Source of the DNA: Candidatus Saccharimonadota bacterium
GTDB lineage: Bacteria > Patescibacteriota > Saccharimonadia > Saccharimonadales > Saccharimonadaceae
Assembly: GCA_009777795.1 (NCBI GenBank)
Contig: WRLC01000003.1
Coordinates: forward strand, 52,579 to 116,578
Direction: 5' to 3'
DNA length: 64,000 bases
In this document: piece by piece, positions 8,616 to 17,322 of the stretch
How the letters are laid out: every line of letters starts with the position of its first letter
Numbering within the stretch: the first letter of the stretch is position 1
The notes under the pieces: model-generated
What the model was told of the DNA's origin: nothing
The model's database searches: none
What the model saw: the letters and a program-made list of their open reading frames with translations, nothing else
Program-made: the position numbers and the translations under genes

Positions 8616-9581
8616 ATGGCAACTAAAAAGGCTAAAAAACCAGCCGGCAACAACGCCAAGGCGCCAGCGAAAACTGCGCCGAAAGTAGTAGCCGCTAGGG
8701 GTGGAAATACCACTGTTAATATTACAGAGGTAAACGAAACGGTGATTATCGCGTCGCCGTCAAAAAATAAAGCGGACTGTGAGCCGAAAACATTGTTTTC
8801 TGGCTTCTTCAAGAAAAAACACGAGGACGAGGACATCTTGACGATTTTCAAGAGCCCGCGAATTATTGGCGCGGTCTTGGGTGAAATCATCGGGACGATG
8901 CTTTTGGCGCTCGTGGTCTTGGTCTTGACAAGAAGCTTGGAGCCAATTTATTTGATCTTTGCGTTCTTGTTCATTACACTGGCAGTTTACCCAATCTCGG
9001 GTGCGCACCTCAACCCATTGGTGACAGTTGGTATGATGGTGACGCGACGAGTGTCGGCAATACGAGGTGTATTTTACATCATCGCGCAGTTGATTGGTGC
9101 GATGTTGGGTTGGCTGGTCATTCAGTGCTTGATTGGTGTGGCGACGTCGGATATGGTGGACTCGACGGTGGCTGCAGCGACGATCCAGCCGATTACCGAA
9201 AACAGCAAGTTGGCTGGCTTAATCGCGGTTGAGGCAATTGGCGCGATTATCTACGGTTTCGCGTTTGCTAGGGCCTTGAAGTACAAGAAGTCAGCATTTA
9301 CTTTCGCGGCATTGGTGGCAGCTGGTGTGTTTACAGTTGTTTTGGTCGGCTTGTTCTTGTCGTTTGACTTCTTTGGCGCGCCAAACTCGATTGCCTTCAA
9401 CCCAGCGTTGGCTGTAGCGATGGAAGCATTCATGGCGAAGGACACGATTGTCTGGCAGGTAGTAATTACCTATGCTTTGGTGCCGTTGGTCGGTGGTATT
9501 CTAGGGTTCTTGCTTGCGGACTTTACGTCGGCGCTTTCGGGCGAGTCCTGCGATTGCAGCCGCAAAGATTGCAAGTGCTAA
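8616..9581 (+). CDS. Aquaporin/MIP-family channel with Lys/Ala-rich N-terminus and Cys-rich tail
   Basis: 321 residues, against 230-280 for usual bacterial MIPs. The extra length is a 75-90-residue N-terminus, first Lys/Ala/Pro-rich, then charged (KKKHEDED). The channel part has about six membrane segments and the two half-helices: SGAHLNPLVTVG, where the usual NPA is NPL, and SIAFNPALAVA, with an intact NPA. The second motif lacks the usual Arg after NPA-R. Water or a small solute may pass; the altered filter makes the substrate uncertain. The protein ends CDCSRKDCKC, four cysteines in ten residues. The last 81 nt overlap the convergent DUF916-like gene. GAAGGAGG precedes the ATG. Confidence 0.8.
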   Translation: MATKKAKKPAGNNAKAPAKTAPKVVAARGGNTTVNITEVNETVIIASPSKNKADCEPKTLFSGFFKKKHEDEDILTIFKSPRIIGAVLGEIIGTMLLALVVLVLTRSLEPIYLIFAFLFITLAVYPISGAHLNPLVTVGMMVTRRVSAIRGVFYIIAQLIGAMLGWLVIQCLIGVATSDMVDSTVAAATIQPITENSKLAGLIAVEAIGAIIYGFAFARALKYKKSAFTFAALVAAGVFTVVLVGLFLSFDFFGAPNSIAFNPALAVAMEAFMAKDTIVWQVVITYALVPLVGGILGFLLADFTSALSGESCDCSRKDCKC

Positions 9582-10460
9582 GATAAGTACAGTGAAAATG
9601 AAGAGAGCAGTGGGAGCAACGAAGACCCACTTGCTCTCTTCAACTGTTTGGCCGAGGAAGCGGCTTTGTTGGGTGAGCTTGTAGATGCCAAAAGGACCTT
9701 TGCTTTGCCAGTTGAGTTCGAAGCGGCGGGAGGTGCCGGGAAAAATGAGTTTGGCGGGTTCGGTGATTTCGCCGACAGTCTTACCAAAGAAGTTGGTGAT
9801 GAGGAGGCGGCTTTCGGCGTCGAAGTCGGTATTGCCGGAGTTCTCGATGATGAGGGAGGTGTTGACGTTGCGGGATTGATAGCGGCCTTGCCAAGTGCGT
9901 TCGATGACGGTGCCGCGCTCAATGGTGTTGCCGTTGATGTTGGCATAGAGCAAGGAGGCGACGCGGCGGACGGCGACGACGCCGGAGGCGTCGGCAGGAG
10001 GGATGACTTCGGCCATGATACCGGCGTATTGGCCGCCGGCGGGAACGCTGGCGGGAATGGTGATAGTGAACTCGATGGTGCGCCGGGCGTTAGGCGCGAG
10101 GGTGAAAGAGGCGGCTTCGTCTAGGCTGTCAGATTGGTTGGCGAAGGAAATCCAGCGGTAAATTTGGGAATGGGCGGTGGCGGGGTCGTCGAAAATGTTG
10201 CGAGAGTAGTCGGGTGCGACTTGATAGGGGGCGGCGTAGACGCGGACTTGGTAGGGGGTGTCGCCGGAGTTGATGACGGTGATTTCGGCGGTTTGGGTTT
10301 GGCCGGGGTCGAGGGTGAGGCGTTGGGTGCTGGGCGAAATGGAAATGCTGACGTTGGAATCGGCGGCGGCGAGGGGCCGGGCGAGGCCGATGGTGAGGAG
10401 GGCGGCGGTGGTTAGGGCCGCGGCAAGGGTGGTTATGCGTGAGATTTTGAGGTTAGTCAT
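9501..10460 (-). CDS. DUF916-like (WxL-interacting-protein-like) cell-surface protein
   Basis: 319 residues. Signal peptide (about 1-33, ending LAAAD), then a beta-rich extracellular part: first domain about 35-155 (SPSTQRLTLDPGQTQTAEI, typical of DUF916 openings, later VPAGGQYAGIMAE), second about 160-270, a membrane segment (about 283-308) and a basic tail KRRRKVRK. In Gram-positive bacteria such proteins bind peptidoglycan and hold WxL surface proteins. Here the gene lies 19 nt downstream of a small secreted protein on the same strand, which fits a surface-complex operon. Its last 81 nt overlap the aquaporin gene in antisense. The WxL parallel is inference from domain type and context. Confidence 0.72.
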   Translation of the reverse strand: MTNLKISRITTLAAALTTAALLTIGLARPLAAADSNVSISISPSTQRLTLDPGQTQTAEITVINSGDTPYQVRVYAAPYQVAPDYSRNIFDDPATAHSQIYRWISFANQSDSLDEAASFTLAPNARRTIEFTITIPASVPAGGQYAGIMAEVIPPADASGVVAVRRVASLLYANINGNTIERGTVIERTWQGRYQSRNVNTSLIIENSGNTDFDAESRLLITNFFGKTVGEITEPAKLIFPGTSRRFELNWQSKGPFGIYKLTQQSRFLGQTVEESKWVFVAPTALFIFTVLILALAIFAAAIAGLARKRRRKVRKQEP

Positions 10461-10479
10461 GGCTAGACGTACCTAAACT

Positions 10480-11082
10480 TTAGGGGTTAGCGCTGGCAGT
10501 GTAGGTGACTTGGTTGGAATAGGTGATGCCGGAGTCAAGGGTGTAGTCGACGAGGGCGCCGAAGTTGACGAAGAATTGCGAGGTGCCGGAGGTGCTGGTG
10601 GCGAGGAGGGTGGCAGGGGTGGCAGCGGCAGGAACGGGCGAGAAGGTCGAGGTGCTGTTTTGGGCGGTGTTGGTGGATGCATTTACGACATTATAGCCCC
10701 AAGTGTTGGCGGTGAGGACAGAGGCGGCGGTGCCGATTGGCGCGACGACATCGGTGGTCGTGAGAGGGGCGGAAGTGCCGTCGTCGAAGAGGGCACCGTT
10801 GTTAGCGTCGGTGGCAATCATCGAGAGGGTGACGGTGGCGCCGTTTTCGTCGTTGCAGGAGAGGGTGAGGGGAACTTCGGTTGAGGCAAAACCGCTGTTG
10901 ATGGTAGGGTCGGCAGGGATGGTGACAGGGTTGCTGGCCGTGGTGGTGAGAGTAATCACCGAGCTAGAGGTGACTTGGACGGTTTGGTTCCAAGTTGATG
11001 GGGTTGCGGCGTTGGCTGAAGCCAGACCGATGGCACCGATAAGGGTGGTAGCGGCGACGCCTGAGATTACTATTTTTTTCAT
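10480..11082 (-). CDS. Secreted 200-residue protein with the shared surface module
   Basis: Start at 11082 (MKKIVISG), preceded by AAAGGAG; the longer open frame would run through the promoter. Signal peptide about 1-25 (ending ASANA). The mature part is Thr/Ser/Ala-rich and beta-prone. It contains TWGYNVV, FSPVPAA and a final VTYTASANP. Comparable elements occur in the 1360-residue protein (QWGFSLD, QAVPLA, ITITASANP) and in the 771-residue protein (SWGFAVP, YAPVPTA, GTVVISG), so the three share a module of roughly 150-200 residues, perhaps a WxL-like beta-sandwich. No membrane anchor or LPXTG motif. Probably in an operon with the DUF916-like gene downstream. Confidence 0.65.
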   Translation of the reverse strand: MKKIVISGVAATTLIGAIGLASANAATPSTWNQTVQVTSSSVITLTTTASNPVTIPADPTINSGFASTEVPLTLSCNDENGATVTLSMIATDANNGALFDDGTSAPLTTTDVVAPIGTAASVLTANTWGYNVVNASTNTAQNSTSTFSPVPAAATPATLLATSTSGTSQFFVNFGALVDYTLDSGITYSNQVTYTASANP

Positions 11083-11131
11083 TTTGCTCCTTTTTGCTTT
11101 ACTTTTAGGTTTTTGTTTATGTACCCTCTCC

Positions 11132-11160
11132 ATTATATCAAATCATAAGCGTTTTGTCAA
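11132..11160 (-). promoter_or_regulatory. Promoter of the small secreted protein operon
   Basis: Minus strand: TTGACA (11155-11160), 17-nt spacer, TATAAT (11132-11137), then a 49-nt leader with AAAAAGGAG before the ATG at 11082. A perfect sigma-70 type promoter, with a long leader unlike the housekeeping genes. Confidence 0.8.
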
Positions 11161-11240
11161 GTGCTATTTGGAAATCCTAAATACTGCCCTCGCCTCGCTA
11201 CTCCCCTCGAACGAAACAGCAGGGGCGTTGCACCTCCCTC

Positions 11241-11255
11241 TTGGCCTACGGCCAA
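11241..11255. other. Short inverted repeat in the 3' region of the large surface gene
   Basis: TTGGCC TAC GGCCAA, a 6-bp perfect stem about 50 nt after the 1360-residue gene's stop on the minus strand. No run of T follows, so it is a weak terminator candidate at best. The rest of 11161-11301 shows nothing else beyond a CGAGGCCTCG palindrome near 11284. Confidence 0.3.
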
Positions 11256-11301
11256 TTCACCCCCGCATCGTTCTCGAGGAGTGCGAGGCCTCGGGTAATT
11301 G

Positions 11302-14300
11302 TCAGGGTAGGGAGATTAGGATGGCGCGGAAGCCGATGTAGGCTTGTTGGGCGCCGTTGGCGTCGGACTGGGCGAAGATGCCGGAGCTGGCGCCGTTTTC
11401 GGCGTTGCCGCCGCGGAGGGTCCAGACGTAGCCGTTGGCGCTGGGCATGCGGGAGTAGTCGCTGAGCCAGCCGGAGTCGGTGGTGACGGATTGGGCGGTG
11501 TTGACTTCGTAGTTGGCGTGGCCGCCGCAGAGGGTCCAATCGCAGACGTCGAAGCCGAAATAGGTGGCGTTGCTGCTGGCGCTCCAAGCGGGTTGGGTGT
11601 TAAACGGCGAGGCCATGTAGAGGGTGATGAAAGCGGCGGGTGGCATGGTGGTGATGTTGGTTGGGGTGTTGTTGTAGTTAGCCATAACCATGTCGTAGGC
11701 GCCGCCGGACATGTCGTAGATGCCGTAGACGTTATTGGTGGTGGAGGCGAGGACGCCGAGGGTGCCGTTGTAGGCGTGGGAGGTGTCGCTGGAGCAGGCG
11801 GTCGGGCTTTGGAGAGTGGTGGTATTGAGGGTGGTGCCGCCGCTGTAGGTGCTGGTGCTGCCGCTGGAGCTGGGGCCACAGCCGGTGATGCCGGCCATGT
11901 CGTTGGTGAGGTAGGAGCCGCCGTTGCCGTCGGCGTCGGTGGAGGAACTAGGGGAGCCGAAGGCGGAGTTGATTTGGACGGCGTTGTAGCCGGCGCCGTA
12001 GGTGCTGGCGGCAAGATAAGCGGCGGCGCCCCAATCGGTGTTGATGGCCATGTGGGTGGTGGCGGTGCTGAGGGAGTGGCTGTTTTGGTTGACGGTGGTG
12101 CCGTTGCCGCCGGTGGCGGCGGGGTTGAGGACGCCGATGGCTTGGCCCATGTCGTAGAAAACGCCGGGGTATTCGCCAATGTTGGTGTTTTGGTTGGGTT
12201 TGACTTGGGGTGAGGCGCGAGTGCCGCTGGTCTCGAATTTGCCGACCCAAATGCCGTTTAGCTCGTTGCCATTAAGTGTGAAGGCGGGGTGAGTGGCCCA
12301 AGTGGTGCCGGTGGCCGGGCCGTAGGTGCGGGAGACGCCGCAGTCGTTGCGGTAGTCGTGGGCGGTGAAGGCGCTGGAATTGGGGGCGGTGAAGCAGGTG
12401 GAATAGCTGCCGGTGGGAGCTTGAGGGGTCTTTTTGGTGGTGGTGGTGTTTTCAAAATTGATGTCAAAATTGCCAGCGGCGACAGGGGCGTTGAAGGCGA
12501 AGTAGCGCTGGACTTCGTAGGCGTAGCGGGGGACGTAGACCCAGTAGCCGAGGATGTCGCTTTCGGGGACGTTAGTGCCGGGTGCGGCGTGGAGGTAGGT
12601 GGCGGGGTCGGCGACGGTGACGGCGTTGGCCCATTGCTGGGAGGAGTAGGAGCACCAGTTGGTGTTGTCGGCGATGGCCCAAGAAGGAGAGGTAGAGGTG
12701 CCGGTGAAGGTGATGGGGAACATGTGGGTGTCGAGGTCGACGCGGATGGTGGCGGAGGTGGCGTCGCTAGAGACGCAGGCGTTGGCCTGCGGGGTGAGAT
12801 AGGTGAAACCGCCGGGCAGAGTGGCGCTGCCGCCAAAGCCGTCGATCTGGACGTCGGCGGCGCCAGCGGTGCCGGCGGGGGTGATGCAGGTGGCGCTGGT
12901 GTCGTTGATGACGGCGAAAAAGAGGCAGGAATTGCCGCCGATATTAATTTGGGTGATGTAAGGCAGGTCGGTGGTGCCAAAGTTAGTGCCGGTGATGGTG
13001 GTGGGATCGCCGCCGGTGGTGGAGCCGGAAGCGGGCGAGATGGCGGTGATGGTGGGTGCGGGGACGGGGTTGGCGCTGGCGGTGATGGTGATGGAGCCGT
13101 CGTAGGTGCAGGGGGGTTGGCTGTAGTCGAGTTGGGCGCCGAGCCAGAATTGGAGGTTGTCGCCGGCAGTGGAGAGGGTGTTGGACTGGATGACGGTGGC
13201 GGCGAGAGGAACGGCTTGGAAAGTGGTGGAGTCGAGAGAAAAGCCCCATTGATTGTTGGCGAGAGCGGCGGGTGAGGTGGCGGCGGATGTGAGATTGTAG
13301 GTGCCGCTGTCGATGGTGCAGGTGAGGTCGGCGTCGTCGGTGTTCAGAGTGGTGGTGTAGCCGGTAGGGTTGTTGGTAGTGGTGGTGATGGTGGCGCAGG
13401 CGATGCCGAGGGCGCCGGTGGGGGTGGGTTCGATGGTGATATTAAATTGCTGGGTGGTGTCGCAGAAGACTTGAGCGAGGGAAATGAAGGGCTCGTAGGT
13501 GCCGGAGGTCCAAGGGATGATGATGGGGGTGCTGGAGCCGCCGCCGTTGTTGGCGGTGATGCTGGTGCAATAGCTATTATCGGTGGTGATGTTAGGGAGG
13601 TGGACGGAGAGGTCGACGTCGCCAGCGGCCGTGGTGGCGATGCGGATGGCGGTGGTGCTGACGTAGCCGTCGGGCTGGGTGATGGTTTTGACGGTGTAGA
13701 TGGTGGTGCCGCCGCTGGCGTTAGGGCTGGTGGTGACGGTATTGGTGAGAGTGGTGCCGTCGGCAGCGGTGAGGCTGATGGTAGCGGTGGTGGTGCCTTC
13801 GTCAACGGTGGGGGTGCCGACGCCGCTGACTGTGGTGCCGTCGCTGCCGGTGGTGAGGGCCATGGAAGTGCTGCCGTCGGGGTTGACGACGAATGAGGTG
13901 GCAATGCTGACGCCGGTGCTAGGGTCGACAATGGAGGTGTTGATGGGAACGCCGGAGGAGATGTCGCTGAGGTTGACGATGAGGACGACGGTAGGCGGCT
14001 GGGTGAGGTCGCAGGTGTTGTTGGTTTGGTCGCGGTTGGTGATGGTGATGATGCCGCCGCCGGTGGGCGGGGTGGCGAAAACAACGCCGGTGTTGGCGTC
14101 GAGATTGACGCTGCTAGGCGGGATGGTGACGGTGGGGGTGGTGGTGCCAGAGCCGGGCAGAGTGCCGTTAAAGGCAAAAACGCGGATGGCGGCGCCGGAG
14201 GTGTTGGCGGTATCGACGAGGTAAACCCATTGGTTAGTGGGGTTGATGGCCATCATGCTGGGGCCGCTGATAGTGCCAGTGGTGGTGGAGGTGTCGGTGC

Positions 14301-15384
14301 TGGGGGCGATGTCGGTGACGAAGTTGCCGTCTTGGTCGAGCTTGAGCAGAGCGGAGGATTGGTATTGCCCGGCGTTATTGACGCCGAAACTGCCGGAGAG
14401 GTAGATGCCGCCGTTTTCGTCGGCCTTGATGGAGGCGGTGCCGTAAATGGAGGCGGATTCTTGGGTGTTGTTGAGACCGCTGACGTTAGGTGGGGTGATG
14501 GGGGTGATGGCGCCGGTGGTGAGGTTGACTTCGACGACGTTGTAGGAGAGACCGCCGATGCTGAAGTAGCCGGCGGCTAGGTGGTTGCCGCTGGCGGAGA
14601 CGGTGACGTTTTCGACGTAGTAGGTGTTGCTGCCGCTGTTGTAGGGGACGTAGAGAGGTGGGACGTCAGTGGCGACGGTGGGGCTGGTAGGGTCGAGACC
14701 GGCGACGCCATAGGTGGCGTAGTTGCCAGCCGAGCCGCTGTCGAAGGTGCCGCCGACGATAATAAAGCCGTTGGTTTGGTCGATGCCGGGCGCGCCGAGG
14801 ACGGAGCCGGAGTAGCCGGTTGATGAGGAGATGGGGCCGAGGAAGGATGGGTTGGCGACGGTGGGGCTGGTGGGGTTTGCTTGATAGGCGGCGACGAGGG
14901 CGTTGGTAGGGGCGGTGAGGTAGACGACGTTGTTTTGGTCAACGACCATACCTTGGGGGTGGCCGCCGTTAAAGGAGAAGGTGGCGGAGGCGATTTCGAT
15001 GGTGAGGATGCTTTGATAGGTGAAGGTGCCGTCGCCGTTGTCATGAAAGATGGCGATGGTGCGCCAGTTGGCGGGGTTGGCTTGGGCGGAAATGAGGCCG
15101 CCGCTAGCGTGGGGCATATCGGTGGAGTCGCAATAGACGTAGACAAGGTTGGCGCTGCTGTTGGTGGCAATCATGGTGGGGTTGACGAGATCGCCATTGG
15201 TGGCCCAAGTAGAGGTGGTGTTGCCGACGTTGCCAACATAAGTGTAGTCGACGGACGAGGAGGTGTCGGCGGCGGCGGGGGTGAGGATGCGGAGGATTTG
15301 AAAGAGGAGGACGAGGGCGAGCGCGGTAGCGAGAAGGACGGCGCCAATGCGCTTAAGAGGTAGCCGTCGCTCCTGAGTAATCAT
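11302..15384 (-). CDS. Large multidomain surface protein, 1360 residues, with TIG and C-type-lectin/FGE-like end
   Basis: Signal/anchor segment about 12-38. Residues about 45-400 look like a beta-propeller with NHL-like repeats (MVVDQNNVVYLTAP; GNHLAAGYFSIGG). Residues about 430-640 are beta-rich and Thr-rich. About 640-775 is the module shared with the two other secreted proteins (QWGFSLD ... ITITASANP). About 775-862 is an IPT/TIG immunoglobulin-like domain (ITAISPASGSTTGGDPTTIT). About 870-1360 matches the 771-residue surface protein (ILGYWVYVPRYAYEV versus IVGYWVYVPRYEYRL) and ends WTLRGGNAENG ... GFRAILI, typical of the formylglycine-enzyme/C-type-lectin fold used for ligand binding. Probably an adhesin. 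It overlaps the DUF308 gene by 4 nt. Strong C bias of the sense strand. Confidence 0.75.
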   Translation of the reverse strand: MITQERRLPLKRIGAVLLATALALVLLFQILRILTPAAADTSSSVDYTYVGNVGNTTSTWATNGDLVNPTMIATNSSANLVYVYCDSTDMPHASGGLISAQANPANWRTIAIFHDNGDGTFTYQSILTIEIASATFSFNGGHPQGMVVDQNNVVYLTAPTNALVAAYQANPTSPTVANPSFLGPISSSTGYSGSVLGAPGIDQTNGFIIVGGTFDSGSAGNYATYGVAGLDPTSPTVATDVPPLYVPYNSGSNTYYVENVTVSASGNHLAAGYFSIGGLSYNVVEVNLTTGAITPITPPNVSGLNNTQESASIYGTASIKADENGGIYLSGSFGVNNAGQYQSSALLKLDQDGNFVTDIAPSTDTSTTTGTISGPSMMAINPTNQWVYLVDTANTSGAAIRVFAFNGTLPGSGTTTPTVTIPPSSVNLDANTGVVFATPPTGGGIITITNRDQTNNTCDLTQPPTVVLIVNLSDISSGVPINTSIVDPSTGVSIATSFVVNPDGSTSMALTTGSDGTTVSGVGTPTVDEGTTTATISLTAADGTTLTNTVTTSPNASGGTTIYTVKTITQPDGYVSTTAIRIATTAAGDVDLSVHLPNITTDNSYCTSITANNGGGSSTPIIIPWTSGTYEPFISLAQVFCDTTQQFNITIEPTPTGALGIACATITTTTNNPTGYTTTLNTDDADLTCTIDSGTYNLTSAATSPAALANNQWGFSLDSTTFQAVPLAATVIQSNTLSTAGDNLQFWLGAQLDYSQPPCTYDGSITITASANPVPAPTITAISPASGSTTGGDPTTITGTNFGTTDLPYITQINIGGNSCLFFAVINDTSATCITPAGTAGAADVQIDGFGGSATLPGGFTYLTPQANACVSSDATSATIRVDLDTHMFPITFTGTSTSPSWAIADNTNWCSYSSQQWANAVTVADPATYLHAAPGTNVPESDILGYWVYVPRYAYEVQRYFAFNAPVAAGNFDINFENTTTTKKTPQAPTGSYSTCFTAPNSSAFTAHDYRNDCGVSRTYGPATGTTWATHPAFTLNGNELNGIWVGKFETSGTRASPQVKPNQNTNIGEYPGVFYDMGQAIGVLNPAATGGNGTTVNQNSHSLSTATTHMAINTDWGAAAYLAASTYGAGYNAVQINSAFGSPSSSTDADGNGGSYLTNDMAGITGCGPSSSGSTSTYSGGTTLNTTTLQSPTACSSDTSHAYNGTLGVLASTTNNVYGIYDMSGGAYDMVMANYNNTPTNITTMPPAAFITLYMASPFNTQPAWSASSNATYFGFDVCDWTLCGGHANYEVNTAQSVTTDSGWLSDYSRMPSANGYVWTLRGGNAENGASSGIFAQSDANGAQQAYIGFRAILISLP

Positions 15385-15911
15385 TTCTGTTTCTTGGCGC
15401 CCTTTTTAGGGGTGATGAAGGCAGAAGTGATGAGCGAGACGCCAACTGCGAGGAGGGCGATGGAGACGAAGATGTCAAGCAGGGCGAGTTTGGCGAGCGG
15501 GTGCCAGAGGACCCAGAACGAGAAGAGGGTGAGGATGATGCCGACTGCGAGGTCGAGGCCCCAGTATTTGCTGCCGAGCTTTTTGAGGTGGAAGGCTTCG
15601 AAAATGCGGGCGAGGCTGGCGACGAAGAGCCAGATGCCGAAGAAGCCTAGAACCAATGCGGCGCTGGCGCCAGTGTAGACGAGGATGAGTGAACCGAGGA
15701 CGACGCTGATGATGCCGAAAAAGAGGATGGCGCCGCTGCGTTCTTTGTTCTTACTGAGGGCGAACGCGAAGATGTTGAAAAAGCCACCGACGAGGGCCGC
15801 GATACCGATGAAGACGGTTAAGTTGATTAATGTGCGAACTGGCGTGAAGAGGGTCGCGATACCAATCAACGCCACAATTACACCTAATAAAATGCTGAAG
15901 AATTTTTTCAT
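15381..15911 (-). CDS. DUF308/HdeD-like membrane protein
   Basis: 176 residues, six hydrophobic segments in three repeated pairs, ending in a Lys-rich tail (TPKKGAKKQK). The pattern GIIAVLGIATLFTP-like at the start, FGIISVVLGSLIL in the middle and WHPLAKLALL near the end fits the HdeD/DUF308 family of small membrane proteins, whose exact role is unclear (acid resistance in E. coli). AAAGGAG precedes the ATG and TATAAT lies further upstream. The stop overlaps the start of the 1360-residue surface protein (ATGA), so the two are one operon; it may help export or anchor that protein, which is inference. Confidence 0.72.
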   Translation of the reverse strand: MKKFFSILLGVIVALIGIATLFTPVRTLINLTVFIGIAALVGGFFNIFAFALSKNKERSGAILFFGIISVVLGSLILVYTGASAALVLGFFGIWLFVASLARIFEAFHLKKLGSKYWGLDLAVGIILTLFSFWVLWHPLAKLALLDIFVSIALLAVGVSLITSAFITPKKGAKKQK

Positions 15912-15966
15912 ATTCCCACTCCTTTACTTATTTATATATATAATTATAGCACATGATTTTAAAAAA

Positions 15967-16052
15967 TGGTGGGCGAGGAGGGACTTGAACCCTCACACCG
16001 TTGCCGATAGCAGATTTTGAGTCTGCCGCGTATACCATTCCGCCACTCGCCC
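15967..16052 (-). tRNA. tRNA-Leu(CAA)
   Basis: 86 nt with encoded CCA. Acceptor GGGCGAG/CTCGCCC, anticodon stem GCAGA/TCTGC with loop CTCAAAA (anticodon CAA), a long variable arm, T-arm GAGGG-TTCAAGT-CCCTC. Promoter upstream: TTGCCT (16084-16089), 17 nt, TATAAT (16061-16066). Six T follow the CCA as a possible terminator. Confidence 0.96.
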
Positions 16053-16140
16053 GATGGTTTATTATAGCATGGTGGGAGGCGAAAGGCAAGGAGGGGTTGC
16101 CTGACATAGGGAATAGGTAAAGGTAAGGCGCTTCGTGTGG

Positions 16141-16146
16141 TATAAT
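16141..16146 (+). promoter_or_regulatory. -10 box (TATAAT) for the sortase gene
   Basis: TATAAT after GTGG, 9 nt before the ATG at 16156; no room for a ribosome binding site and no good -35. Confidence 0.6.
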
Positions 16147-16155
16147 GAGGTATAA

Positions 16156-17322
16156 ATGGATGACGAGCAAAGAAAGCGGGTGGAAGAGTTGGCGCGTGAG
16201 CGGGTGAAGATGGCGTTTGGGCAGCAACGGATTGACGAGCAGACGGCGGACGAGGTGAGCCAGCTTTTGAAGCGGGAGGACGAGGGGAGTTTGTTTGGCA
16301 AGAGTGATGTTTTGTCGGAGCCGCAGGCGGCGCAGGTGAGTGTGCAGGGGAGTGTTGAGCAGACAAGTGCGCGGATGACGGACGATGTGGAGGAATACCA
16401 TCAGGCTTGGCAGGAGTATTACCGGAAGTACTACCAATACCATTTCGGGCAGGAGATGCAGAAAAAGGATGCCGAGCACAAGGCAGAGGTGAAGAATTTA
16501 TTGTCGCAAGAGGATGAGATTGACCAAAATGCGCGGTTGATGCGGCGGTTGCGCCAGCAAGTGCGGAATACGACGAGTGCGCGGGTGCGGAAATTCCGCC
16601 GGAGTAAACATTATCTGCCGATAGTATTGGGGCTGGTGGTGTTTTTGGGGCTGTTGTTTATCCAATATAACCGGGTGTTTTTTGCTTTTGTGCAGTCGTA
16701 TATCACGCCGGTGGGGAATGCGAGGGGGTTGGAGATGTTGGCGGGCGATGATGCTTCGGGGCCGTCGCGGCTAATGATACCAAAAGTGAATGTGAGCGTG
16801 CCGATTATTTATGGTTGTGGGCTGGATGATGCGAGCCAGAAGCGCTGTTTGACCGACGGGGTGATGCATTTTGCGGTGTCGGGGGCGAGCGCTTTGCCGG
16901 GCGAAAATGGTAATTTTGCGGTGTCGGGGCACTCGTCGAACGATGCGTTTACGCCGGGCGATTTTAAGTTTATCTTTTCGCAGTTGCCGCGGATGGCGGT
17001 AGGGGATTTGGCTTATGTGAATTATGAGGGGGTGCGTTATACATATGTGGTGAGGGGGACACAGATTGTGGCCCCGAATGATGTGGAGGCTCTGCGGATC
17101 GGCGATGAGCGGCCGGTGATGACTTTGATTACGTGCTATCCGATTGGGACGGCGCGGCAGCGGATGTTGATTTTTATGGACCAGATTGCGCCGGCGCCGG
17201 ATGGAGCGCCGGGCGAAGAGATGGCGCCAGCGCCGGACGGTGATGGTAAGGAAGTGGGGCCGGGGCCAGCGCCGACGTTGTTTGAGCGGTTATGGGCCAG
17301 CCTTACCGGCGGCGGATTATAG
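16156..17322 (+). CDS. Sortase with long cytoplasmic N-terminal extension
   Basis: 388 residues. Residues 1-150 are charged, Gln/Glu-rich and probably helical/coiled coil, with a Tyr-rich patch (YYRKYYQYHF); then one membrane segment (about 153-175); then a sortase domain (about 195-350). Catalytic residues are visible: His259 in VSGHSS, Cys327 in LITCYP, and an Arg in RQRML shortly after. Sortases join surface proteins to the cell wall or to each other by transpeptidation. The tail is Pro/Gly-rich. The layout suggests a class D/E-like enzyme, uncertain. No LPXTG-type signal is seen in the window's surface proteins, so its substrate must be elsewhere or use another motif. Converges on the PEGA gene with a 6-nt overlap. 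Confidence 0.85.
   Translation: MDDEQRKRVEELARERVKMAFGQQRIDEQTADEVSQLLKREDEGSLFGKSDVLSEPQAAQVSVQGSVEQTSARMTDDVEEYHQAWQEYYRKYYQYHFGQEMQKKDAEHKAEVKNLLSQEDEIDQNARLMRRLRQQVRNTTSARVRKFRRSKHYLPIVLGLVVFLGLLFIQYNRVFFAFVQSYITPVGNARGLEMLAGDDASGPSRLMIPKVNVSVPIIYGCGLDDASQKRCLTDGVMHFAVSGASALPGENGNFAVSGHSSNDAFTPGDFKFIFSQLPRMAVGDLAYVNYEGVRYTYVVRGTQIVAPNDVEALRIGDERPVMTLITCYPIGTARQRMLIFMDQIAPAPDGAPGEEMAPAPDGDGKEVGPGPAPTLFERLWASLTGGGL

Noticed and set aside
9501..10460. LPXTG-type sorting signals in the window's surface proteins as sortase substrates
   Set aside because: No LPXTG-like motif with membrane segment and basic tail was found; the DUF916-like protein has an anchor and basic tail but no motif.
11344..15363. 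Long Gly/Val-rich and Pro/Ser-rich open frames over the large surface gene, and GGTGGT-like repetition
   Set aside because: Low-complexity shadows of Thr/Gly/Ala codons in the surface protein; no regular period or spacer, so neither genes nor a CRISPR array.
11302..15384. Diversity-generating retroelement target, because of the C-type-lectin-like end
   Set aside because: No reverse transcriptase gene and no template repeat recognised in the window; the fold alone is not enough.
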